64,000 nt of DNA from Notolepis coatsorum (Eukaryota; Chordata; Actinopteri; Aulopiformes; Paralepididae): the NCBI GenBank assembly GCA_963971535.1, contig OZ020594.1, forward strand, positions 114,983,127-115,047,126, written 5' to 3'. The position numbers and the translations under genes were made by a program. Shown piece after piece: positions 1 through 11,904 of this stretch (positions are counted from its first letter, which is position 1; every line of letters begins with the position of its first letter). Under the pieces are notes generated by a model. The model was given only the letters and a program-made list of their open reading frames with translations, was not told where the DNA came from and did no database searches.

Positions 1-1960
1 TCCCGCATAGTTAGTGGCGCAGTGGATATTGCGTGCACCAGGTTCAACACTAAAAACCGTTCTCAGTCATATTTTAAGTGCCAATTTACAGATTTAATCC
101 ATATACATCACACACGTTCAACATAACCATAAGTCCTTTCACTCATACACAAACATCATACACCAACAAATGTTAACCATAGCTTGCAACATTATTATTA
201 TGGTCTCTGCCGCGCGCGGTATAACTCCATATCTCGTTAACAACCACTGGCGTATTTTACCCTCCGTACTTTAGACAGTGTTTAAGTTACCATATCGTTT
301 CCTATAGCTTTTTAATCGACTACTCATTTAAGTACTATTTTTTGTTACAGCCTAACGCAGTCTAATTAACACGCCCGCTGTGCACAAGGTTAAACTAGAC
401 CCTTCGGTCTGCCGCGCACGTACCATGGTTTAACCCTGAGCACGAATCCAGACCCCGCTTTTATCAAATAGCCACGTATAGACTTGTAACCTCCGACTCG
501 CCACCCCCTGGTCCGGAAGGTCCCACTATACTCACACCGCTCAATCGTATGTCCTGAATGGTAACAAGCGCTCCGTTTCTCTTCCCATATTCCCCGTGCT
601 TAAATTCTACTTTAGAATATACAACGCACCCCATTTTACAGAGCTGCGCTTACCAGCCAGAACACACAATTCATTCCTTAATAACCGCGCCCCCTAACCC
701 AAGCATCACCCACTAGGGATCCGGTAATCTCTTGGGCAGCGCTCCTATCGCCCGCACACAGGGCTATTGTGGTCCCCTGGCCTGGAGAACCTTAGCCTGT
801 CGCGATACGACGCCCATAACCTATCTCGCGAACCAGTCCGGCGGTGTCGACCTCCTTTTCTACTTCATGCTTACATGAGGTTAAATTCTTAGCAACCCCC
901 TCCATGGTTCGAATAGAGCACCCAAATACATCATCACACTCACCTCTTAGTAACTTCTCCAGTTACTTGAAGACGATCGATCGATCAGTTGTTCTCCTCG
1001 TCGACCGGCGTGTAGAAAGAGAAGAGAAAAAAAATAAAAATAAAAAATTCTTTTGTTGTGGTGACAAAACGAGCGCTCTGATTCTAAAGTCCGGCACCAA
1101 ATGTAGTAACTTCCTAGCTTTAACTCCTAGTCTGCGTTGTGATTTAAACCTTACAAAGCTTCTTAGAAGAACTACTCTTTCCAAATGCAGATAACCACTG
1201 TTTAATCTGGTTTCTGCTTACCCAGAGAGAAAATACGGCGCGGCCGTTGAAATGAAGCGAGATCTGAGCAGTTTGAAAAGAACCCGTTTTTAATGAAAAA
1301 AGGATTTCAATTAGATGTTACAAAAGAAATAATGTGCAATGAAATATACGAGTTGCATCCTCTATGCCGGAGGTTCGTAGAATTTCAGGCTAAATTCTCA
1401 ATAAAAAGATCTGTCTAAAAACATGTCTCGTCTCGGCTTCTTCAGATGGTATTTTGGAATTTGCCGTCGTCTCTCTGCTGTATCTTCTCGTCGGTCGGGT
1501 TTTCCTTGAGTCAAAGGGAGTGTGTAGAATGAGCTGTGTCCTTGTCTCGTTCGTGGGATTGTGTCTCTCCTCTCTCCGTGGAGCCGGCCATATTCAAATC
1601 TAGACTCCGCCCCTAGTTTTACGACAAGTGGGCGTATCCGTCTAATTCGTACCGAGCTTTCTAATTGGAGAAACACTCGCTTTGGCTGTCTATAGGCTAA
1701 TCCACTACAGTGACGTCAAAACTGAATTTATTAGTGGGCGTGTTTCCAACAGTTCAAGATACCCCTACGGGGCAAACGGAGGGGGGCTGAAGGCAAAAGG
1801 GGAACTATTTGATCTATTCTTGTAGTATATCCTGTGTATTCAACCTCACAGACCAGATGTCTCCTGGAGGTTCTTTGATCTTAAAACTGTAAAACCACGC
1901 AGCTGCTGATTTCACCCCTTCTCAGGAGATGAAACAGCCACTGTCTCTGGTTAAATTAGC
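1..1960. other. unclassified region, no gene recognised
   Basis: I see no gene here. The longest open frame (844-1194) has a lysine- and asparagine-rich stretch made by an A-rich tract and matches no family I know. The stretch from about 1400 to 1960 has the mixed composition and palindromic fragments of old repeats, and could be part of an LTR or a DNA transposon. I cannot find paired ends, a target duplication or protein motifs to support either. Confidence 0.3.
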
Positions 1961-2129
1961 TTGCTGCTTATCTCATCCCCCCCACCAGGAGATTGAGACA
2001 GCCAGCTGGTTCTCTGATTGATTTGTCTGCATTTTCTAATCTTGTGTTGTGCATTTATGTGGTGTATATTACCTTTCCCATTTTCGCCATTCTGTGCAGT
2101 GCTGGTACATTTTACACAGATTGGTTGAC

Positions 2130-2190
2130 AAAACTACCACATACCCATTCTGCAATCTGTTAATAAAGTTTTCATTCATTCACTCTGTCT
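2130..2190 (+). repeat. LINE-alpha 3'-end fragment
   Basis: The sequence carries the LINE-alpha 3' signature: CCCATTCTGCAATCTG, then an AATAAA, then short ATTC repeats. The same signature ends the longer copies at 9166 and 16925, where RT sequence lies upstream. Only the terminus is recognisable here, so this is a severely 5'-truncated insertion or a remnant. Confidence 0.7.
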
Positions 2191-2565
2191 GTGAATCTTA
2201 CCAACAGCTGCCTGGCCTCCCGGTCGCGTCCATTCTTTCCCCAATACATTTCCAGTTTTGCGTTCGCCTTTTGCAATCTGATTGGCCACTGACTCTACGC
2301 CCAAACAGCGCGTTACGCTAATAACATATTGTTTTCATCTCACTATATTAACGTGATTCCATCAACACAACATATCTCTCTATATTAACGTGATTCCATC
2401 AACACAACATAAATGTTCAAAACACGACAAGACAGTTTGCATCACTTCCCACGGTTCTCGGCACTTATTCTACCAGTAGTGCGGTAGTTGTTGCCACGGT
2501 ATTGGGTCTTTGGGTGAATACTTCATTGGCGGGGAAGAAGAACACTGATAGCGGTGTGTGGACCG

Positions 2566-2830
2566 TCCCACGAGCCCCAGACCACCGTCCCTCGAGCCCC
2601 AGGCCACCGTCCCTCGAGCCCCAGACCACCGTCCCTCGAGCCCCAGGCCACCGTCCCTCGAGCCCCAGGCCACCGTCCCTCGAGCCCCAGGCCACCGTCC
2701 CGCGAGCCTCCAGACCACCGTCCCGCGAGACCCAGACCACCGTCCCGCGGCCCCAGGCCACCACCCTGCGAGCCCCAGACCACCGTCCTGCGAGGCCCAG
2801 CACGCCACCGCCCTGCGAGCCTTGTTTCCT
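2566..2830. repeat. 22-bp GC-rich minisatellite
   Basis: About twelve head-to-tail copies of a unit close to CGAGCCCCAGGCCACCGTCC plus CT. Related units appear in inverted orientation at 2865-2925 and 3352-3430, so the array lies in both arms of the foldback that contains it. Long proline-arginine-rich frames on both strands are produced by the repeat and are not genes. Confidence 0.9.
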
Positions 2831-2969
2831 GTGCGCCTAAAATTCTACCTGGTCTCGTCCCGTGGGGCTCGCAGGGCGGTGGCCTGGGGCCGCGGGACGG
2901 TGGTCTGGGGATCGCGGGACGGTCCACACACCGCTATCAGTGTTCTTCTTCCCCGCCAATGAAGTATTC

Positions 2970-3320
2970 ATCTCTGATCTAGGTCTCCTCTCCATCCCTC
3001 GCACCAGGTTACGGACTTTTGGGGACAGAGCCTTCAGCGTGGCGTCCCCTACCCTCTGGAACTCTCTCCCCCCCGAAATCCGCAACGCCCCAACCCTGGA
3101 CACCTTCAAATCCGCTCTAAAAACACACCTCTTCACCAAGGCTTTCCCCATCAGTTAGTTTTAGATTAAATTAGGTCCATTATCCCCTACTTTCCCTCAT
3201 CCCCTCTTCCCCCTCCCCCCCTACTTTCCTTGCCCTATTTTTTGTCCTGATTGTAAAGCGACCTTGGGTTCTATGAAAGGCGCTATATAAATTTGATTTA
3301 TTATTATTATTATTATTGAA
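2970..3320 (+). pseudogene. LINE RT C-terminal fragment with 3' tail
   Basis: A short frame ending at 3158 encodes the LWNSLPPEIR and FKSALKTHLF motifs typical of the C-terminus of L2-type LINE reverse transcriptases. It is followed by a 3' UTR with GCGCTATATAAAT and a run of ATT repeats (about 3298-3318), the usual end of L2/Maui-type fish LINEs. Only this extreme 3' part exists, so the insertion is 5'-truncated and dead. It sits within the middle of the foldback element at 2226-3715. Confidence 0.8.
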
Positions 3321-3724
3321 CCGGTAGAATAGGTCTAGAATAGGTCTGGGTCTCGCGGGACGGTGGTCTGGGGCTCGCGGGACAGTGGTCTGGGGCTGTG
3401 GGACGGTGGTCTGGGGCTGTGGGACGGTCCACACACCGCTATCAGTGTTCTTCTTCCCCGCCAATGAAGTATTCACCCAAAGACCCAATACCGTGGCAAC
3501 AACTACCGCACTACTGGTAGAATAAGTGCTGAGAACCGTGGGAAGTGATGCAAACTGTCTTGTCGTGTTTTGAACATTTATGTTGTGTTGATGGAATCAC
3601 GTTAATATAGAGAGATGAAAACAATACGTTATTAGCATAACGCTACGTTATTAGCGTAACGCGCTGTTTGGGCATAGAGTCAGTGGCCAATCGGATCGCA
3701 GAAGGGGAACGCGTTATCCCGGTC

Positions 3725-3978
3725 GCGTTATTCTTTTCCGTAGCCGCATTTCTCGGAGACGCTCTCTGATTGGCCACTGACATGTTTGCCCAATCGCGTG
3801 ACGAGCTGTGTCTTTGCCCATTTCCGCGTCGAACAGCCTGCAAACTACCTGCCGTTCTATCGCCAATCTCTAACCTTAACCAACTTCGAAAGAGTGCCTA
3901 AGCTTAACCAGTGTAGAAACAGGCGTCGGCCAATCAGAGAGCGTCTCCGAGAAATGCGGTTACGGAAAAAAATAACGC
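3725..3978. mobile_element. Mutator-like element 2 (MITE size)
   Basis: A 254-bp element with terminal inverted repeats of about 50 bp, beginning GCGTTATTCTTTTCCGTA and ending with its reverse complement with minor changes. Flanking 9-mers are ATCCCGGTC (3716-3724) and CTCCCGGTC (3979-3987). A CTGATTGGCC box lies 41 bp from both ends. The element abuts its neighbours with only the 9-mer in between. It has no coding capacity and would need a transposase supplied in trans. Confidence 0.75.
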
Positions 3979-4084
3979 CTCCCGGTCGCGTGTATGCCTT
4001 CTACAACGCTGTTCCAGTTCCGCGTTGGCGTTTTGCGCTCTGATTGGCCGAGCGCGCGCATGAGCCGCGACAAGCCCCTATTAC

Positions 4085-4440
4085 GGCCTACGCCGTGCTG
4101 CGATAAGGCTTTCGCCAGCCGGGAGAGTAGGCGCCGCGAGCGGCATCGCTGCGCTCATCAACGCCCCTCCGTGCTCCGGCTTTCAACACCGGGGAGAGTA
4201 TTATGGGGCTTATGCCGCGAAGCAGTAACACAACAGTAACATAGTTAAGTACGACTGACAGATGCATTGCAACTATGTGTTCACTGTTGTGTTGTACTGC
4301 TTCTCGGCATAAGCCCCATAATAAGACCGTCTCTGGCTTCGTCCAGCGGACACCATGGCGAGCTCAGCGATGTCGCTCGCGGCAGCATACTCTCCCCGCT
4401 GGCGAAAGCCTTATCGCAGCACGGAGGGTCGTCGACCCGC
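4085..4440. repeat. palindromic core of Mutator-like element 3
   Basis: Two arms (about 4090-4245 and 4270-4430) read as imperfect reverse complements around a short spacer. They share ATTATGGGGCTTATGCC and GGCTTTCGCCAGC-type segments. A related hairpin (GGGGCTTATG, AGCAGTAACACAACA) lies in the other Mutator-like element at 28478-28580, which links the two as one family. Confidence 0.7.
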
Positions 4441-4914
4441 AACTCAGCCGCGAAGGCGGCGATGAAGCCCGAGTCGCGCGATTTTTTATTGGTTTGTCAT
4501 GACAAACCAATTACATAATCCAACATATGTGTAAAGAAACAACATATTCCAGTTAACGGTATATTTTTGTAATGATTGCTTACGGTATAAATTAGGTTAA
4601 CTGGAGCTTAGTATTGCTGCCTGGCTGAGGGCCGCGTCGCGGCTCACGCCACGAGCACACTGCTAACGAATGAATTTCACGCGCGGCTCCCTCGCGGGAT
4701 CGCGCGCCTGGTAAGGCACACTGGACCTACGACTTGAGCGCGCGGAAGCGCACCGAGGAAGGCACATTTACATTGGGACAGCTGTAAATGCCTAGTCTAT
4801 GCAAAGTCAGTCATTTAAATGAATGAATGATGATCAGTGTGACTGTACTCGAAAGAATAAATGATGATCAGTGTGACTGTACTCAAAAGAGCAGCGTGGA
4901 GCCCCAGCAGCATC

Positions 4915-5200
4915 AAGAGCTCTCTCTCTCTCCCTCTCTCTCTCCCCCCCTCTCTCTCTCTCCCTCTCTCTCCCCCCCTCTCTCTCTCTCTCTCTCTCTC
5001 GCTCTCTCTCTCTCGCTCTCTCTCTATCTCTCCCCCCCTCTCCCCCCCCCCCTCTCTCTCTGTCTCTGTCGGGACAGACAGCCAGACAGGCAACCAGATA
5101 TAGACAGATAGACAAACAAACAAACAAACAAACAGACAGACAGACAGGCAACCAGATATGACAGATATACAAACAAACAGACAGACAGGGCGGGGTACTA
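4915..5200. repeat. CT microsatellite followed by CAAA/CAGA microsatellite
   Basis: About 4918-5070 is almost pure (CT)n with C-rich interruptions; 5074-5190 is a run of CAGA, GATA and CAAA tetranucleotides. The serine/leucine and arginine/glutamate frames here are products of the repeat. Confidence 0.95.
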
Positions 5201-5495
5201 ACTATAGTAATATTGTTTATTTGCATTGGGAAAGATAGACACATTAGCTGGCTGAACAACATCTATTGAAAGATAGAGAGAAAACGAGAGAGAAAGAGAG
5301 AAAGAAAGAGCTGTACAGTATTGTATACCCATTCTGCAATCTGTTAATAAAATATACACTGATATAAGCCTACTGGTTGCTGTTCAATCATAATAATAAT
5401 AATCATAATTACCATAATTAGCTGTCAGGAAACAAATAAAACGTTTGTCATTATAGGTGACAAGGTGGATTGATTTAATGACTGCTATATCCTGC

Positions 5496-5633
<138 letters not shown>

Positions 5634-6805
5634 GCAACATTGTAATAGTTATAGGTATAAACAAACATACAGACAGGGGGGGCGCGTTTATTTGCAGATA
5701 CAGACACAGCTGGTTGAACAACATCTATATCTGTGGTAATAATGCAGATATTCAATTGTATTTCTGTGACAATGCGCGTGGCGCGCAGCCTCAAATAGGA
5801 TCAAGGCGAAAAAATTGCTTGCCGCTCGGGAGCCGCTCGCGAGGCGCGCTCCCGCTCGCAGCCAGTGTGCCTACTATCGTCCGTTAACATGGGAGCGGAA
5901 GTGAAGAGACTCAGCAGCAGCCATCACCCCAGTCATCACACACATAATAAACCTCTCCATAAAACAGGGACACGTCCCCAAGGACTTCAAAATTGCGAGA
6001 GTAACACCCCTGCACAAAAAGGGCAGCAAATTAGACCCGGGCAACTACCGCCCTGTTTCTATCCTTACATCCATCTCGAAAGTCATGGAAAAAATAGTAT
6101 ACGAACAGATCGAAGAGTACCTCGCGGAAAAAAATCTAATCTACGAATTCCAATCTGGCTTCAGAACATCCCACTCCACTGACACATGCCTTCTCTACTT
6201 GAACGACCACATCAAACAAGAGGTGGACGCGGGCAAATACTGAGGCATGGTCATGCTGGACCTACAAAAGGCCTTCGACACTGTCAATCACACCATTCTG
6301 ATTGACAAGCTAAAAGCAATTGGTTTTGATAGTTTATCAGTGAGCTGGATACAATCCTACCTGGAGGGGAGGGAACAGATGGTGGAGGTAAACGGTACCC
6401 TACCCCCCCCCCCCTCACAGTGAACTGTGGTGTTCCACAAGGAAGCATACTAGGACCGCTACTATTCCTAATTTATGCAAATGACATGTCGTCAGCTTGT
6501 GACTGCAACTTGTTCCTGTTTGCGGACGACTCAGCCCTGCTGGTCTCTGAGAAGAACAAGTTACAGGTTGAAAAAGCCCTCAGCTCAGAATTAGGCAAAA
6601 TCTGCATATGGCTCGCCGACAACAAACTATCATTACACATGGGCAAAACAGAGTCCATTCTCTTCGGTTCAAATAACAAACTCAGCAAGACCGACGGCTT
6701 CTCGGTTACAGTGGGTGACAATATTGTCACAAGGAAAGATGAAATTACCTACCTGGGCTCCATCCTAGAGGCTAATCTTTCCTGTGACAAAATGGCATCC
6801 AATGT

Positions 6806-8123
6806 TGTTGTGAAGGGCCAGATTAAACTGAGAATCTACCTTTATTGTTTGATATACTTTGTATATTATTTATATATATACACGGAATATCCCTTTACCT
6901 GCGTTCAAACCAGAGTAATATTCGCTCTCCTATTGGACAGCGCCCCCAGGCGCCAGCGCGCAAGCCCCCAACGGCAGGTTCAAAGACAAGTTCAGGCATG
7001 TCAGAACATGCCCGGAGTCAGCGTATTGATACCAGACAAAGACTGCGGTTTGGGACTAGATATTCACTTAAGTATAAATAGAGCGCAAGGTGCGCACAGC
7101 AGTAGTTCAGTTCAGTTCAGTTCAATTCGAGAACGTTCAGTACCTTACCCACCTTCACCACGAGTCAACGTGCAGTGAAGTGAGCAACCTTGCGTCTAAC
7201 AGAGCATTGAGAACCACGTGCGAATAGTTTAGTAAAATAACGTCGAGTTCGACCTAATCTAATGTGAAGTAAATAGTCGTTCATTTATTGTATATCGTGC
7301 GGCCACAGTTCGGTCGTGTGTAGCATTACCCAGCGGTTCGTTGTGTCTTTAGCTAGTGTACTTAGCCAGGGTGTGTGGCCTAAATACGTCGCCCACACCC
7401 GAGGAGTCCTAGGCGGAGAACCGTTGGACATGTACACAGGAGAATCGGCGTCGACGATTGCAGAACCATTACTGGTTGGATTATATTGATTTGGAACGTG
7501 GTACCCGGAGAAGAGCATCGTTGATTTCCACTGTCGTTTGGGATTCAACCTCGTGAGGATTACAACTCGGGCCGGCCTCGTGGACGGAGGCTGGCTAGCT
7601 GTCATCAATGCTATCTAGCATTTGGATTACAATTATTACTTTGCTGCTGATCAAGGGAGTTTACAAGGACCGACTCCTGTACCTGGAGTCTCTTTATTCC
7701 TCATTGAATCAGACGGAGTACCCGAACATTCCTCTACCCTCCAGGCCTTACACCCCCGGAGGGAACCCATTGTCTCCAGGCGGTACCAGTGTTGCCCTAT
7801 CTAGTTGCTACTATACGACAGGTGGTGTCAACTTAGACCCATCGTAGGATTCCTGCTATTCTTAGTGACTCATGCTATTGACTGACTTTACGTATATTCT
7901 TCGCCATACAAGCGCAACCCTAATTCTCATTCTGTAACCTAATGTTGCCTAATAATAATAAATTACCCTCAAATACTATTTCTTTGTCAATGCCGTGTTC
8001 TTGTGGGTGTTCACCATCTATATTTGATGTACTGTCTGGCCAGTAATTAAAGTACATAACTAGCAGTGGTTTAATCTATCACAATCTTTAATACAGTCAG
8101 GGTTTTGTAACCCCTCAGTTACA
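6806..8123 (+). mobile_element. BEL/Pao-type solo LTR
   Basis: A 1318-bp unit beginning TGTTGTGAAGG and ending CCCCTCAGTTACA, flanked by a perfect 5-bp duplication AATGT (6801-6805 and 8124-8128). It interrupts LINE-alpha copy A at a site that is continuous in other copies. It aligns by eye with the LTRs of the BEL element at 52752-61945, sharing CACGGAATATCCCTTTA, TCCTATTGGACAGCGCCCCC and the CTCAGTTACA end, but is clearly diverged. The internal region is absent, as after LTR-LTR recombination. A candidate TATA box lies at 7073-7080. Confidence 0.9.
7073..7080 (+). promoter_or_regulatory. TATA box of the solo LTR
   Basis: TATAAATA occurs about 270 bp into the LTR, followed by GAGCGCAAGG and an initiator-like TTCAGTTCAG repeat region. 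The intact BEL LTRs have a similar box in the corresponding part. Activity is inferred only from position. Confidence 0.5.
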
Positions 8124-8789
8124 AATGTAATAAAAAAAGTCAACCAACGAACTCGATTCTTGTACCGGATCTCCTCTCTGGTAAACAAGAATACCCTGAA
8201 GACTCTGGCAGGAGCACTCATTCAAGGGTACTACGACTATGCTTGCACCTCATGGTACCAAAGCACCTCAAAGGCACTAAAAAACAAATTACAAACATCT
8301 CAAAACAAGCTAGTCAGACTACTGCTTGACCTGACTCCTAGAACCCACCTCACCCCTGCCCACTTTGACAACCTAGGATGGCTTAGAGTAGATGACAGAG
8401 TACAGCAACTTGCAATGGGCCATGGTCTACAAGATACAATACGCGACCAAGGTACCCATGTACATGTCAAAATACTTCCCAAAGGTCAGTGAATACCACG
8501 ATCACAACACCAGAGGGAGCTCCACAAATCATGTAAAACCCAGATTCGGCTCAAACAAGGGACTAAACACGTTTTGCAATTATGCCACATCAATGTGGAA
8601 CGCCCTACCTAAAGCTGTAAAGGAATGTGAATCACTACCCACTTTCAAAAACACTCTCAAAAAACACCTACGTGAGACTGCAATTCGAAACTGGCCCCTA
8701 CAAATGTCCTAACCTAGTTGTACAGTAAATGACCAAGTAAGGCTTTGTCAGTATTCCAATGTACAGTGTAAAATGTGTGTGTCCCCCCT

Positions 8790-8880
8790 ACCCAACCCCC
8801 CCCCCCCCCCCCCCCCCACCTCCAATGTACAGCCCCCACCCACCCAACCCCACCACACCCACCCAACCTCCTCCAATGTA
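8790..8880. repeat. poly-C and C-rich low-complexity tract
   Basis: A run of more than 20 C residues near 8797-8818 sits in the 3' UTR of LINE-alpha copy A, followed by CCCACC repeats. LINE-alpha copy B at 13885-13975 has a comparable C-rich tract at the same place, so it is a family feature that expands. The proline-rich frames here are not genes. Confidence 0.9.
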
Positions 8881-9183
8881 CAGTTTCTACGTCAAATGTA
8901 TATACACTCTTTTTCTGGACACTTTTGTATCACAAACAGTACTGTATTTGCAAATCTGATATGTCATAAATGTATAGATGTAGCAGTACTGTCTATCTGT
9001 ATGTCATGTATGTCATATATGTTATGATGAATTGAAAATAGGGGACCCTGATGTAAACAAGACGAAAGTCTTTCTCTGGTCTGCATCCCCTTAACAATTG
9101 TATGTATTGAGCTGTACTGTACCCATTCTGCAATCTGTTAATAAACTTTTCAATCAATCAATCAAAGAGGCAGCCGCCCGTCC

Positions 9184-11026
9184 GCGTGAATATTAAAGGC
9201 AACCAACTTGTGTTCGGCTTTTCTCTGATTGGCCGCGCCCCCACGCGCAGGCAAGCGCACGTCCCAAATGAAATCCAAGGAGCAAGCGAGCGGCAGCGCG
9301 GCAACCAACTTGTGTACTTGTTGGGCTGCTGTTCCAACCAACTTGTGTTCAGCTGCGGTAGCAGTGGACATACAGTACACCTCCTATCTATGTTGGGATT
9401 ATGTTTGGTCATGACAAAACAATAAAAATCGCTACTGTTGTTAGTAATGCTGCCACCACCCACTTCAATGACAGAGCTCTCATATTTGCGAATGCATAAA
9501 CTATATCTTAAATTATGGCGATGTGTCTAATATGGCTGTCGCGAAGTCATTGATAAGCGACAGCCATATTAGACACATAGCCATAATTTAAGATATAGTT
9601 TATGCATTCGCAAAATATGAGAGCGCGCCGCTGTCATTGAAGGGCTTCCTACAACAGAGCACCGCCGCTGCTGCTGCTGAAGCTGGATCAAGCCGCCGGC
9701 GGCGCACGGACGCCGGGGAAAAACCACCGCGTCGCCCCGCTGGCGTTTCAGGCTCAGCAGCCTCCACCGGCGAAATAACATATAACGTTACAGTTCCACA
9801 CTGATGTACAGTGAGTGTCTAATATGCTGTCGCGAAGTCATGCCTCTCCCTCTGAAAGCCCATCCACGCTGTGTATCATAGACTACCAGATTCACTCGTG
9901 TATAAACAAAGCCCATACAGTTATGAAATGCGCTGAACTAGAAAGCGTAACGTTATTATGTTTCGCGTTCCATTGATTAACGCCATTACCTGCTGTGCTG
10001 TAGGAAGCAGAGGTACAGTAAGTTACAGTAGGTGTAGGTTACATGTTTAATCAAAGCCCATACAATTTTTCATAATATTTCAAATATCATAATGATGTGT
10101 TTTCTATATTATATCCACAATCATTCATCTAAAAAATTGTATGGGCTTTGATTAAACATGTAACCTACACCTACTGTAACTTACTGTACCTCTGCTTCCT
10201 ACAGCACAGCAGGTAATGACGTTAATCAATGGAACGCGAAACATAACGCTACGCTTTCTAGTTCAGCGCATTTCATAACTGTATGGGCTTTGTTTATACA
10301 CGAGTGAATCTGGTAGTCTATGATACACAGCGTGGATGGGCTTTCAGAGGGAGAGGCTACGACTTCGCGACAGCCATATTAGACACTCACTGTACATCAG
10401 TGTGGAACTGTAACGTTATATGTTATTTCGCCGGTGGAGGCTGCTGAGCCTGAAGCGCCAGCGGGGCGACGCGGTGGTTTTTCCCCGGCGTCCGTGCGCC
10501 GCCGGCGGCTTGATCCAGCTTCAGCAGCAGCAGCGGCGGTGCTCTGTTGTAGGAAGCCCTTCAATGACAGCGGCGCGCTCTCATATTTTGCGAATGCATA
10601 AACTATATCTTAAATTATGGCTATGTGTCTAATATGGCTGTCAATGACTTATCAATGACTTCGCGACAGCCATATTAGACACATCGCCATAATTTAAGAT
10701 ATAGTTTATGCATTCGCAAATATGAGAGCTCTGTCATTGAAGTGGGTGGTGGCAGCATTACTAACAGTAGCGATTTTTATTGTTTTGTCATGACCAAACA
10801 TAATCCCAACATAGATAGGAGGTGTACTGTATGTCAAATGTCGGTCATATGGTGGAAGAGTTTAGTACAGTCACACAACAGAACACCGCTGGTTCGACCA
10901 GCGTTCTGCCGCGTCTCTCTTGCCGCAAGGGCGTGTGCTAGTGGATTGATTGATTGGCCGTGTGGCCAATCAGAGAAACGCTGAACGAAAAGCTGAACAC
11001 AAGTTGGTTGCCTTTAATATTCACGC
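9184..11026. mobile_element. Mutator-like palindromic foldback element 4
   Basis: The element begins GCGTGAATATTAAAGGCAAC and ends with the reverse complement, flanked by a perfect 9-bp duplication CGCCCGTCC (9175-9183 and 11027-11035). Its arms of roughly 880 bp are near-identical inverted copies around a spacer centred near 10105. The same 70-codon frame appears on the minus strand at 9569-9781 and the plus strand at 10420-10632 without an amino-acid change. Each arm also contains a smaller hairpin built on GACAGCCATATTAGACAC. The outermost part of the left arm lacks about 12 bp present in the right. No transposase is encoded. Confidence 0.85.
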
Positions 11027-11157
11027 CGCCCGTCCTTGTTCATTCGTCAGCAGTGAGCCCGTGGCGTCATGCGCATGCGCGCGCTCGGCCAATCAGAGCG
11101 CAAAACGGCAACGCGGAACTGGAACAGCGTTGTAGAAGGCATACACGCCTCCCGGTC

Positions 11158-11900
11158 ACATTGCTACACAACACAGAGGCTAAGATGTTACATAGGAGAC
11201 ATGAGAATGATAGACATGAAGACATGTTAAGGGCGACACAACTATTTGAGAGAGAGAAGATGGACTTGGAGGTTGGAAGATTTCCATTGCCTCTCTGTTT
11301 TGCGACATATACGACGTAAATCAACCAAGTTGAGCAGTTTACGGCTTGAAGGGAGCGAGTGACGTCATCTAAGATGGCTGCGCATCGCTGTTAAAACTAG
11401 CAGCTAACGTTGCTGCAGCCGGACTGTTTACATTGAGGAGCTTTTAACTCACTTCTCTGCTACTAAACCCTGATCAAAGGACCAGTTAAACACAACACAT
11501 CTGTGATCGGGTTAGGGTTAAGTGTGTTACTTTGTTGTGAGTCGGAGCAGAGACATCATCCATGTTGGAGACAATGAAACGAGTCTCTTGCTAACGTCTC
11601 TGTGGAGAACAGAACTGTACTGGAACAAGACTTCACATCTGATCCAAACCTTCTTCTTGTGGAAGAAACAGATCACACTGTGGATACCACGACATCTGAC
11701 TGTAAGTACATTATGTTCACATTGTTCTCCTCTTCTTGCTGCTTCCTGAACGGAACTGTTGGGCTACATGTAGGCTGTCAATAAAAAGACGAGGAGTAAA
11801 CACTGTGACGCACATCGTATAATAATTCAGTTGCACGTCCAGAATATGATGCTTTTAAACCATAATATCTTTCACTTAATGAAACACACGTACATACATA
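11158..11900 (+). other. unclassified stretch with promoter- and donor-like sequence
   Basis: No gene is recognised. The stretch contains TGACGTCATCTAAGATGGC at about 11362-11380, which combines a CRE-type palindrome with an AAGATGGC motif common at vertebrate promoters, and a good splice-donor sequence GTAAGT at 11702. This could be a first exon of a host transcript or a promoter carried by a repeat. No convincing coding frame links the two signals. Confidence 0.2.
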
Positions 11901-11904
11901 AACT

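Larger units (their letters stand above)
2226..3715. mobile_element. Mutator-like foldback element 1 (non-autonomous)
   Basis: Inverted arms at about 2250-2575 and 3420-3700 read as reverse complements, with the same ATG-poor sequence around the CCAAT box and a shared distal stretch ending in a homologous minisatellite. Left flank 2217-2225 is CTCCCGGTC and right flank 3716-3724 is ATCCCGGTC, a one-mismatch 9-bp duplication, as expected for Mutator-like transposases. The outer 20-30 bp of the two ends match poorly, so the right end is less certain. The centre holds a 22-bp minisatellite and a LINE 3' fragment. No transposase is present. A Mutator-like assignment is inferred from duplication length and long terminal inverted repeats. 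Confidence 0.55.
5907..8712 (+). pseudogene. LINE-alpha reverse transcriptase, broken
   Basis: Read across frames, the sequence gives the RT fingers and palm: the LDLQKAFDTVNH region near 6260, GSILGPLLFLIYAND near 6440 and the catalytic FADDSALL near 6520, then thumb and C-terminal segments from 8150 to 8710 (YRISSLVNKN, LWNALPKAVKEC-like, LKKHL). Breaks are an in-frame stop at 6241, a shift around a poly-C run at about 6405-6415, and the 1.3-kb LTR insertion after 6805. It would once have copied the element's RNA at the nick; it is now inactive. Confidence 0.85.
5907..9166 (+). mobile_element. LINE-alpha copy A (L2/CR1/Rex1-type), split by a solo LTR
   Basis: A 5'-truncated non-LTR retrotransposon inserted in Mutator-like element 3. 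RT-coding sequence runs from 5907 to 6805 and resumes at 8124, exactly where the BEL solo LTR ends. The 3' UTR includes a poly-C/poly-CA tract (8790-8880), the GGGGGACCCTGATGTAAAC motif, CCCATTCTGCAATCTG, AATAAA and an ATCA-repeat tail to 9166. RT frames contain stops (TGA at 6241-6243) and shifts. The group is inferred from RT motifs and the short-repeat tail; a phylogeny would be needed to choose between L2, CR1 and Rex1. Confidence 0.85.

Noticed and set aside
844-1194. 116-codon frame as a gene
   Set aside because: No recognisable domain; includes a frame over an A-rich tract, and the antisense frame is equally open.
2465-2982. Several proline/arginine- or glycine/tryptophan-rich frames of 100-140 codons
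   Set aside because: All six frames stay open because the 22-bp GC-rich minisatellite lacks stops; no domain or start context.
11505-11525. Interstitial telomere-like GGGTTAGGGTTA
   Set aside because: Fewer than two full units; expected by chance in repeats of this kind.
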